64,000 nucleotides of DNA from Ruminobacter sp964520475 (GTDB lineage Bacteria > Pseudomonadota > Gammaproteobacteria > Enterobacterales > Succinivibrionaceae), in the NCBI GenBank assembly GCA_964520475.1, contig CAZFNS010000010.1, forward strand, positions 13,333-77,332, given 5' to 3'. The translations under genes were made by a program, and so were the position numbers. Positions within the stretch are counted from its first letter, which is position 1. Each line of letters starts with the position of its first letter. Below, piece by piece: positions 1 through 6,813 of this stretch. The notes beneath the pieces were generated by a model. That model made no database searches and was not told where the DNA came from. It saw only the letters and a list, made by a program, of their open reading frames with translations.

Positions 1-446
1 TCGGCGCGGCCCGCCCGGGGATCAGCATCACCACCGACTTCATCGTGGGTTTCCCCGGCGAAACGGAGGAGGACTTCGCCCAGACCATGGATCTGGTCGA
101 AACCGTGGGGTTCGACCGGAGCTTCAGCTTCGTCTTCTCGCCGCGGCCCGGCACCCCCGCCGCCGCCATGGCGGATCCGACCCCCCTGACGGTGAAAAAG
201 GAACGGCTTTACCGTCTCCAGGCGGCGCTCGAAAGCCTGGCCCTGCACCGGAGCCGCGCGATGTTCGGCACGGTCCAGCGGACGCTGGCCGAGGGCCCCG
301 CGGAGAAGGAGCCCGGGATGCTCCGCGGCCGGGCCGACTGCGGCAGAACCGTGATTTTCAAGGGAGATCCCGCCCTGGCGGGAACATTCGTCAGCGTGCG
401 CGTGACCGGCGTGGCCGGCCACACCCTGCGCGGCGAAACGATCTGA
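1..446 (+). CDS. miaB: MiaB, tRNA-2-methylthio-N6-dimethylallyladenosine synthase (C-terminal part)
   Basis: This is the 3' end of a radical-SAM methylthiotransferase that adds the methylthio group to i6A37 of tRNAs reading UNN codons. The 5' part, including the cysteine motifs that bind the Fe-S clusters, lies outside the window; the reading frame is open from base 3. Visible are the end of the radical-SAM barrel (IVGFPGETEEDF, then FSFVFSPRPGTPAA) and a C-terminal TRAM domain ending in VAGHTLRGETI. The stop is 10 bases before the PhoH-like gene, the same order as E. coli miaB-ybeZ-ybeY-ybeX-lnt. MiaB and RimO are related, but the neighbours and the SPRPGTPAA motif favour MiaB. Confidence 0.93.
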   Translation, partial: GAARPGISITTDFIVGFPGETEEDFAQTMDLVETVGFDRSFSFVFSPRPGTPAAAMADPTPLTVKKERLYRLQAALESLALHRSRAMFGTVQRTLAEGPAEKEPGMLRGRADCGRTVIFKGDPALAGTFVSVRVTGVAGHTLRGETI

Positions 447-456
447 GCGCGTTATC

Positions 457-1548
457 ATGAAAAATCAAAACAACGGCGGCGTGATCCTCAAAACGGCCCT
501 CGAGCCCGCGGACCGGGAGCGCCTCGCGAGCCTCTGCGGGCCCGTCGAGGAGAACCTCCGGCACGTCGAGCGCCGCCTCGGCGTGGAAATCACCTGCCGG
601 AACGAAAACTTCAGCGTCGCGGGCCCCGAGGGCATGGCGAAAAAGGCCCTGCGCATCCTCAGGGAGATGTACCTGGAGACGGCCCCCGTGCGGGGCGGCG
701 GCGTCAGGGACCTCACCCCCGAGGACGTCCACCTCATCATTTCCGAAAACGTCCGGCTCGAATCCGGCGGCGCGGAGAACGCGGCGGAAAACGGAGAGAC
801 CGCCGGGGAGATCCGGACGAAAAAAGGGATCGTCCGGCCGCGCTCGCGCAACCAGGCCGAGTACGTCGCCAACATCCTCTCCCACGACATCAGCTTCGGC
901 GTCGGCCCCGCCGGCACGGGCAAAACCTACCTGGCGGTGGCCGCCGCGGTCGACGCCCTCGAAAGGCAGCAGGTCCGGCGCATCATCCTCACGAGGCCGG
1001 CGGTGGAGGCCGGGGAGAAGCTCGGCTTCCTGCCGGGCGATTTCCACCAGAAGGTCGATCCGTACCTCCGGCCCCTGTACGACGCCCTCTTCGAGATGCT
1101 CGGCTTCGAGCGCGCGGAAAAGCTGACGGAGCACCAGATCATCGAGGTCGCCCCGCTCGCCTACATGCGCGGCCGCACCCTCAACGACTCCTTCATCATC
1201 CTCGACGAGAGCCAGAACACCACCGTCGAGCAGATGAAGATGTTCCTGACGCGCATCGGCTTCAACTCGCGGGCGGTCATCACCGGCGACATCACCCAGA
1301 CCGACCTGCCGGGGCACGTGACCTCGGGGCTCCGGCACGCCCTCGCGGCGCTCGCGGGCACGGAGGGCATCAGCTTCACCTTCTTCTCGCCGAACGACGT
1401 GGTGCGTCACCCCGTCGTCGCCCGGATCGTGCGGGCGTACGAGGCGTACGAGCAGAAAACGAAAAACGCGAAAAAGGACGGGACCCCCGCGCGGCGCGGC
1501 GGGAGCGCGGTCCCGGCGGAACCGGACGGCGGGGAGGAAAAACAGTGA
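457..1548 (+). CDS. ybeZ: PhoH-like ATPase (YbeZ)
   Basis: A 363-residue PhoH-family P-loop ATPase. The Walker A is GPAGTGKTYLAVA (about residues 150-162) and a Walker B-like FIILDESQN follows near residue 250. About 120 N-terminal residues with a KH-like character precede the ATPase core, as usual for YbeZ. The C-terminal 35 residues are low-complexity and charged. Its stop overlaps the GTG start of ybeY (GTGA), so the two are probably translationally coupled. In E. coli YbeZ associates with the endoribonuclease YbeY; its exact role in RNA or ribosome metabolism is not settled. Confidence 0.95.
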   Translation: MKNQNNGGVILKTALEPADRERLASLCGPVEENLRHVERRLGVEITCRNENFSVAGPEGMAKKALRILREMYLETAPVRGGGVRDLTPEDVHLIISENVRLESGGAENAAENGETAGEIRTKKGIVRPRSRNQAEYVANILSHDISFGVGPAGTGKTYLAVAAAVDALERQQVRRIILTRPAVEAGEKLGFLPGDFHQKVDPYLRPLYDALFEMLGFERAEKLTEHQIIEVAPLAYMRGRTLNDSFIILDESQNTTVEQMKMFLTRIGFNSRAVITGDITQTDLPGHVTSGLRHALAALAGTEGISFTFFSPNDVVRHPVVARIVRAYEAYEQKTKNAKKDGTPARRGGSAVPAEPDGGEEKQ

Positions 1549-2141
1549 CGGAAGAGACGATCCCGGGAGCGGGCGCGGCGGCAAGCGCGTCCGCGAGCGA
1601 GGCGGAAAGCGGGGAGGAGTCGGCGTACGCCGGGGGCCCCGTGGCGGTGGATCTGCAGTACGCCGTGCCCGGCCGCGCCGGCATCCCGGCGGCGGAGGAT
1701 TTCGCGGCGTTCGCGGCGGCCGCGGTGGCGCCTTTCCGCGCGGAGGCGGAAATAACCGTCCGCGTGGTCGGGCCGGAGGAAAGCCGCGCGCTCAACCGGA
1801 CCTACCGGGGGATCGACCGGCCGACGAACGTGCTGTCCTTCCCGGCCGGGGCGGACGAGGACATAATCTTCGGCGGCGGGGACGGGCCGGACGGGGAGAA
1901 CCCCTTCGCCGGGCCCTACATCGGCGATCTCGTCATCTGCCGGGACGTGGTCGAGCGGGAGGCGGCCGAGCAGGGCAAGCCCCCGCGGGCCCACTGGGCG
2001 CACATGGTCGTCCACGGCTGCCTGCACCTCCTCGGCTTCGACCATTTGAGCGACGCCGAGGCGGAGGAGATGGAAAGCCGCGAGACCGCCGTCATGCGCG
2101 CGCTCGGCTTCGCCGATCCCTACGCCGGGGACGGGCGCTGA
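1545..2141 (+). CDS. ybeY: YbeY endoribonuclease / rRNA maturation factor
   Basis: A zinc-dependent single-strand endoribonuclease involved in 16S rRNA 3'-end maturation and ribosome quality control. The family metal motif HGxxHLxGxDH is present as HGCLHLLGFDH, and the upstream block NRTYRGIDRPTNVLSFP is typical. At 198 residues it is longer than E. coli YbeY (155), mainly from a ~40-residue Ala/Glu/Ser-rich N-terminal extension. The GTG start overlaps the ybeZ stop by four bases. A start further in cannot be excluded, because the extension is low-complexity and has no homologue I recognise. Confidence 0.95.
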   Translation: MTEETIPGAGAAASASASEAESGEESAYAGGPVAVDLQYAVPGRAGIPAAEDFAAFAAAAVAPFRAEAEITVRVVGPEESRALNRTYRGIDRPTNVLSFPAGADEDIIFGGGDGPDGENPFAGPYIGDLVICRDVVEREAAEQGKPPRAHWAHMVVHGCLHLLGFDHLSDAEAEEMESRETAVMRALGFADPYAGDGR

Positions 2142-2162
2142 GACGGAACGCGAAAAATATCG

Positions 2163-2221
2163 TATAATTTTCTAAACTTAAGACCCGGGAAACCGTCCGT
2201 CCCCGCGCGGCGCGGGGACGG
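2163..2221 (+). promoter_or_regulatory. Possible internal promoter -10 and leader hairpin ahead of ybeX
   Basis: The only AT-rich patch in the ybeY-ybeX spacer contains TATAAT at 2163-2168, with no good -35 (best is CTGAGA at 2138). It is followed at 2197-2221 by a perfect 11-bp GC hairpin (loop CGG) with no T-tract, so it is not a classical terminator. ybeX-lnt may therefore have its own promoter with a structured 5' leader. Confidence 0.4.
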
Positions 2222-2264
2222 CGGCACCGGACACACGGAGCGGTACAACCGAAATTTTGCCTAT

Positions 2265-3143
2265 ATGAGCAGCGACGACAGCAGTCCCGGCGCTAAAAAC
2301 GGCGGCGGTCCCAAAGCGGAAACCTGGATCGACCGTCTGGGCCACATCATCAAGGGCGACCCGGCCGACCGGGAGGATCTCGCGGACATCATTTCCGACG
2401 CGGGCGAGCGCCGGATCATCGACGAAGACACCGAGGACATGCTCCAGGGCGTGTTCGAAATCTCCGAGCTGCGGGTCAGGGACATCATGATCCCGCGCTC
2501 GCAGATGGTGACCATAAGCTCGGACTGTTCCATCGGGCGGGCGACCGCCGCGATCATCGAGTCGGGCCACTCGCGCTACCCCGTCATCCGGGAGGACAAG
2601 GATCACATCGAAGGCATCCTGCTCGCGAAGGATCTCCTGAAGTTCGTCGTGAGCAAGGATCCCGGGGCGAAGCTCGGGGACATCGTCAGGCCGGCGGTGG
2701 TCGTGCCCGAGAGCAAGCACGTCGACAGGCTGCTCAAGGAATTCCAGCAGTGCCGCTACCACATGGCCATCGTCGTCGACGAGTACGGCAGCGTGTCGGG
2801 GCTCGTCACCATCGAGGACATCCTCGAGCTCATCGTCGGGGAAATCGAGGACGAGTTCGACCGCGGCGACGACGGCCGCGAGGACATCGTCAAAAAGGAC
2901 GACTCGACCTGGCGGGTCGAGAGCCTGACGTCCATCAAAAAATTCAACGAGACTTTCGGCACCGCGTACGACGACGAGGAATTCGACACCATCGGCGGCA
3001 TGGTGATGCACGCCTTCGGGCATCTGCCCGCGAAGGACGAGGCCGTGACCGTCGACAACTTCCGCTTCCGGGTCGTCACGGTCGGCAAGCGCGCGACCGG
3101 CGTCCTGGAACTGAAGATCCTCCCGGAGAGCGAAGAGGAATGA
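2265..3143 (+). CDS. corC: CorC/YbeX, CBS-domain magnesium/cobalt efflux accessory protein
   Basis: A cytoplasmic protein of 292 residues, the same length as E. coli CorC (YbeX). Two CBS repeats span about residues 65-185 (MIPRSQMVTISSD opens the first; VVVPESKHVDRLLKEFQ and YGSVSGLVTIEDILELIVG lie in the second), followed by a CorC_HlyC domain (about 205-288). The family is implicated in Mg/Co homeostasis and ribosome-linked phenotypes; no transmembrane domain is present, unlike its larger CNNM relatives. It lies between ybeY and lnt as in enterobacteria. The ATG at 2265 gives the natural N terminus MSSDDSSPG. Confidence 0.94.
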   Translation: MSSDDSSPGAKNGGGPKAETWIDRLGHIIKGDPADREDLADIISDAGERRIIDEDTEDMLQGVFEISELRVRDIMIPRSQMVTISSDCSIGRATAAIIESGHSRYPVIREDKDHIEGILLAKDLLKFVVSKDPGAKLGDIVRPAVVVPESKHVDRLLKEFQQCRYHMAIVVDEYGSVSGLVTIEDILELIVGEIEDEFDRGDDGREDIVKKDDSTWRVESLTSIKKFNETFGTAYDDEEFDTIGGMVMHAFGHLPAKDEAVTVDNFRFRVVTVGKRATGVLELKILPESEEE

Positions 3144-3177
3144 GGCGGGCGGACGGGCGGCCCGGCCCCGGCGGACG

Positions 3178-4746
3178 ATGATTCTTTTAAACGGCAAATA
3201 CAAACGCCCCGCCGCGTGCCTGCTCGCCGCGGCCGCGGGCTTGGCGGGATCCTTAGGCTTCGCGCCTTACGGCCTGTGGCCGGCGACCCTCGCCGCCCTG
3301 TTCGTCTTCTGTCTCTGCCTCGCGGCGGAGCCGCGCCCGTCCCGCTCGGCGCTCGTCGCGTTTATCTTCTTCTTCTGCTTCCACGTTTCGAGCCTCTGGT
3401 GGCTGAACGCGGTCATGACGGGTTACGGGGAGATGTCCGCGCCGCTGTCGTTCGCCGCGCTGGCCCTCCTGTGCGGCTACCTGTCCCTTTTCCCGGCCCT
3501 CGCCGCCTTCTGCGCCCACCGGCTGTGCCTCCGGCTCCCGTTCGTCAGGAACGCGGTGCTCGCGCCGGCGCTGACGACGCTGGCCGAAATCTTAAACAGC
3601 CGGCTTTTCACCGGGTTCGGCTGGGACATGCTGGGCTACACGCAGATCGATTCGTTTTTCGCCGGCTACGCCCCCGTCCTCGGCGTGCAGGGCATGTCCC
3701 TCGCGGCGCTCGCCGCCGCGGCCCTCCTCGCCCTCGCCCTGGCCGGCCGCAAGCCGGTTTACGCCGCCCTCGCCGTCCTGATCGCCCTCGCGGGCGCGGC
3801 CCTGCGGAACGTCGAGTACACGAAGCCGGAGAACCCGGTCAGGGCGGCGCTGGTGCAGGGGAACATCAGCACCTCCCTGCACTGGGACCCGGACCAGGTC
3901 TGGAACGAGATCAACGTCTACTACGGCGAAATGATCAAAAACCTCGACGCCGAGCTGATGGTCTGGCCGGAGTCGGCCGTCCCCGATCTCGAAAACAGCA
4001 TGGAAAAGCTGAAGGTCATCAGCAACCTGGACCGGTTCGCGCGGGACAACGGCATCGGCCTGATTACGGGCATCCAGTATTACGACGAGGAACTCGGGCG
4101 GTTTTACAACAGTATGATCGGCATCGGCGTCATCGACCGGGCCGGAACCCGCGTCTACCGGTTCGGCGAGGGCAACCGCTACTACAAGCGGCACCTGGTG
4201 CCCGTCGGCGAGTTCGTGCCGTTCGAGTGGGTCCTGCGCCGCTTCGGGCCGCTGTTCAACATGCCGATGAGCTCGTTCAGCCGGGGGAGCCGGTTCCAGA
4301 CCAACATCAGGGTGCTCGATCTGGACGTCGCCTCCGCCATCTGCTACGAGATCGTCTACAACACCGAGCTCCGGGACCAGGTCACCCCGAACACCGGGCT
4401 CATCGTCACGGTGAGCAACGACGGCTGGTTCAACCGCACGAACGGTCCGGCCCAGCACCTCGCCATCGCGCGGCTCCGGGCCCTGGAATTCGGGCGGCCG
4501 GTCATCAGGGCCACCAACAACGGCATCACCGCGGTCATCGACGCCGGCGGAAAAATCGCCGCCGTCCTGCCCGAAAACGTCGCCGGCACCCTGAGGGCCG
4601 AATTCAGGCCGGCCCGCGGGGAGACGCCGTTCGGCCGGTACGGCCCGGCTTTCGTTTACTTTTACATAGGCCTCGCCGTGCTGGCGGCGATCGTCTGCCG
4701 GATCAGGATCCGGAAGATCCTGGCGGACCGGCCCCGGCGGTCCTGA
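3178..4746 (+). CDS. lnt: Apolipoprotein N-acyltransferase
   Basis: An inner-membrane enzyme that N-acylates the lipid-modified Cys of lipoproteins, the last step before Lol sorting. It has 522 residues. The first ~205 are strongly hydrophobic (several membrane helices), followed by a nitrilase-type periplasmic domain. The catalytic triad aligns with E. coli E267-K335-C387: Glu265 in WPESAVP, Lys337 in YYKRHLVPVGEF, and Cys389 in AICYEIVY. A last membrane segment lies near residues 490-510. It ends the miaB-ybeZ-ybeY-ybeX-lnt cluster. Its clients in this window include BamC, the pullulanase and several small lipoproteins. Confidence 0.96.
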   Translation: MILLNGKYKRPAACLLAAAAGLAGSLGFAPYGLWPATLAALFVFCLCLAAEPRPSRSALVAFIFFFCFHVSSLWWLNAVMTGYGEMSAPLSFAALALLCGYLSLFPALAAFCAHRLCLRLPFVRNAVLAPALTTLAEILNSRLFTGFGWDMLGYTQIDSFFAGYAPVLGVQGMSLAALAAAALLALALAGRKPVYAALAVLIALAGAALRNVEYTKPENPVRAALVQGNISTSLHWDPDQVWNEINVYYGEMIKNLDAELMVWPESAVPDLENSMEKLKVISNLDRFARDNGIGLITGIQYYDEELGRFYNSMIGIGVIDRAGTRVYRFGEGNRYYKRHLVPVGEFVPFEWVLRRFGPLFNMPMSSFSRGSRFQTNIRVLDLDVASAICYEIVYNTELRDQVTPNTGLIVTVSNDGWFNRTNGPAQHLAIARLRALEFGRPVIRATNNGITAVIDAGGKIAAVLPENVAGTLRAEFRPARGETPFGRYGPAFVYFYIGLAVLAAIVCRIRIRKILADRPRRS

Positions 4747-4749
4747 CGC

Positions 4750-4771
4750 CCGGCGCCGGATCCGGCGCCGG
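4750..4771. repeat. 22-bp perfect palindrome between convergent lnt and L,D-transpeptidase genes
   Basis: A perfect GC-only dyad except for a central GGATCC, located just after the lnt stop and before the end of the opposite-strand gene. It can form a strong hairpin in either transcript but lacks a T-run on both sides, so intrinsic termination is uncertain. Confidence 0.5.
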
Positions 4772-4843
4772 AAGATCGCGGGAACGGGCCCGGGCGGGCC
4801 GGGCGGTGAACGCGCGGCGCGGAAACGGCGCCGCGGCCGGCTG

Positions 4844-5758
4844 TCAGAAATCCACCGGATTCAGGAGCACCGGCATGCCGGTGCGGGTGTTGAGGTACTC
4901 GTCGAGCAGCCAGGGGCTGACGTTGTTCAGAATCAGGAACTCCTCGATCTCGGGCTTTAAGGTGAGCGTCGAGTAACCCGTCGAGTTGATCTCCTCCTCG
5001 CTGGTCGACAGCGGCTGGTGGACCTCGATGTAGACGCCCCCGTCCGGCTCCCTGGTCACCTTCACGGGCTCGTTGATAAACTCCACCCTCGTGTTCACGG
5101 GCACGTTGTCGAACAGGTACTTGATGTCGGGATCGCGCAGGCGGATGCAGCCGTGGCTGACGCGCAGGCCGATGCCGAAATCGGCGTTGGTGCCGTGGAT
5201 GGCGTAGAGCTGGCCCACGTAGAGCGCGTACAGCCCCATCGGGTTGTCCTTGCCGGCGGGAACGACCGGGGGCAGGATCTCGCCCGCCGCCGCGTATTCG
5301 GCCCGGGTCTTGGCCGTGGGGGTCCACGTCGGCCCTTCCTTCTTGCGCTGCACCTTGGTCACCCAGTCCACGGGGGTGTCCTTGCCGAGCTGGCCGATGC
5401 CCACCGGCAGCACGTCGACCACGTCGTCGTGGTAATAGTAGAGCCGCATCTCCGCGCTGTTGATGACGATGCCCTCGTGCACGGTGTCGGGCAGGATCAG
5501 CTGCCGCGGGATGATCACCGAGGTTCCCGGGCGCGGCGAATACGGATCGATGCGCGGGTTGGCCTCGAGAATGTTGCTGAAGCCCTGCTGGTACTCAGCG
5601 GCGATGCTTTCGAGGGAGGCGTTGTTCCCCGGCACGGTGGCGATCTCGATCTCCCCGACCAGACGGCTCCCGTCGGCGGGCACCTGGTACGTCACCGCCT
5701 CCGCCCCGCCCGCGGCGCAAGCGGCGGCGAGTCCCAATAAGACATTTGACAGTTTCAT
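4844..5758 (-). CDS. Periplasmic L,D-transpeptidase (YkuD/ErfK family)
   Basis: A 304-residue exported enzyme that either forms 3-3 peptidoglycan crosslinks or attaches lipoprotein to murein. The N terminus MKLSNVLLGLAAACAAGGAEA is a Sec signal peptide. A LysM-like segment follows (about residues 45-90, SIAAEYQQG...NPRIDPYSP, then VIIPRQLILP). The YkuD domain starts near VINSAEMRLYYY and has the catalytic motif SHGCIRLRD with Cys204 and an upstream IHGTNADFGIG. This matches the ErfK/YbiS/YcfS/YnhG group of E. coli, but I cannot say which paralogue. It is 9 bases downstream of the Usg-like gene, so the two are probably co-transcribed. Confidence 0.93.
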   Translation of the reverse strand: MKLSNVLLGLAAACAAGGAEAVTYQVPADGSRLVGEIEIATVPGNNASLESIAAEYQQGFSNILEANPRIDPYSPRPGTSVIIPRQLILPDTVHEGIVINSAEMRLYYYHDDVVDVLPVGIGQLGKDTPVDWVTKVQRKKEGPTWTPTAKTRAEYAAAGEILPPVVPAGKDNPMGLYALYVGQLYAIHGTNADFGIGLRVSHGCIRLRDPDIKYLFDNVPVNTRVEFINEPVKVTREPDGGVYIEVHQPLSTSEEEINSTGYSTLTLKPEIEEFLILNNVSPWLLDEYLNTRTGMPVLLNPVDF

Positions 5759-5767
5759 GGCATGCCC

Positions 5768-6763
5768 CTATGTTAAAGCGAGCTTTTTCAGCGCGCCCAT
5801 GCAGTTCGTCACGACGCCGCGCCGGAAGTTGTCCATCACCGCGACGAGCGTGTAAGACGAACCGTTTCCCGGGAGCGCCCTGATTCTCGAAATATAAAGC
5901 TTGTCCTCCCGCCGGCCGTATTTGACGGGGGTTATCTCGTCGTCGTCCACGATCTCCGCGCCGGGGATCCCGGCGAGCATTTCCCGGAACTCCCCGGGCG
6001 CGACGGGCGTCCCGAACGTCACGTCGAGACTCAGCGTGTGCCCGTAGAAGACGGGGACGACCATGGAGGTGAGACAGACCGCGCGGGCGGCCTCCCCCAT
6101 CGCGCCGGCGAGCTCCGCGAGGATCAGGTTCTCGCGGGCGGCCGAGTTGTCCTCCATTATATCACCGACCGAGGTGTGAACGTTAAAGGCCATCTGGCTC
6201 GGGAACATGCGCGGGGCGATCTCCTTCATGTTGAAAAGCGCGATCGACTCCCGGGCGAGCTCGGAGACCCCCGGGCCGCCGAGACCCGACACCGACTCCA
6301 GCATGACGGCGTGGACGGAGGCCAAAGGGCGCCGCGCCGCGAGCGGCCCGAGCAGCAGCCACAGCATGGTCGCCTCGGAGCTCATGGGCCGGACGAGTTC
6401 CCCCCGGGCGACGGAGCCCGTTTTGTCCTCCGGGAGCCCCGCGGCGAACACCCGGCCCTCCCCGGGGAAGATCCCGGCCGCGTCGACGACGGCCAGACCC
6501 TTGGCGAGGGCCCTTTCCGCGATCTCCCGGACCCCCGGGCAGACGCCCGCCGCGAGCAGCGCGTCGGCGTCCGCGAAGTCGTAGTCCCCGGCCCCGCGCA
6601 CGAGGTAGTTCCGGCCGCGGTAGCCGACGGCGTCGTATTCTTCCGCGTCCGCGGACAGCGGGACGAGATCGGCGAGGGCGAACTCCTCCCGCTCCATCAG
6701 CTCGTAAAGCTCCCGGCCGATGTCCGTGTCGTAGCCCAGAAAGGCCAGTCTCAATTCCGCCAT
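5768..6763 (-). CDS. Usg-like aspartate-semialdehyde dehydrogenase homologue, probably catalytically inactive
   Basis: A 331-residue protein with the overall ASADH fold: an N-terminal Rossmann segment (LRLAFLGYDTDIGRELYELM) and a dimerisation domain with SVSGLGGPG and MFPSQMAFNV. At the place where active ASADHs have an NCST-type motif, this protein reads RPMSSEAT, so the nucleophilic Cys is replaced (Ser128 by my alignment). E. coli Usg is a comparable ASADH paralogue without the Cys and of unknown function. The gene lies between lon and the L,D-transpeptidase gene on one strand, 50 bases after lon, rather than beside pdxB-truA as in E. coli. A different, still active dehydrogenase cannot be fully excluded. 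Confidence 0.78.
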   Translation of the reverse strand: MAELRLAFLGYDTDIGRELYELMEREEFALADLVPLSADAEEYDAVGYRGRNYLVRGAGDYDFADADALLAAGVCPGVREIAERALAKGLAVVDAAGIFPGEGRVFAAGLPEDKTGSVARGELVRPMSSEATMLWLLLGPLAARRPLASVHAVMLESVSGLGGPGVSELARESIALFNMKEIAPRMFPSQMAFNVHTSVGDIMEDNSAARENLILAELAGAMGEAARAVCLTSMVVPVFYGHTLSLDVTFGTPVAPGEFREMLAGIPGAEIVDDDEITPVKYGRREDKLYISRIRALPGNGSSYTLVAVMDNFRRGVVTNCMGALKKLALT

Positions 6764-6813
6764 GTTTTCCTCCCGGCGCCGGAAACCGCCTCCGGCCGGC
6801 GCGCCTTAACCGG

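Noticed and set aside
391..1584. A long minus-strand frame opposite ybeZ, and similar antisense frames throughout (for example 3592-4458, 27106-28590, 28705-30345)
   Set aside because: All lie over well-identified genes and have the composition expected from complementary GC-rich codons.
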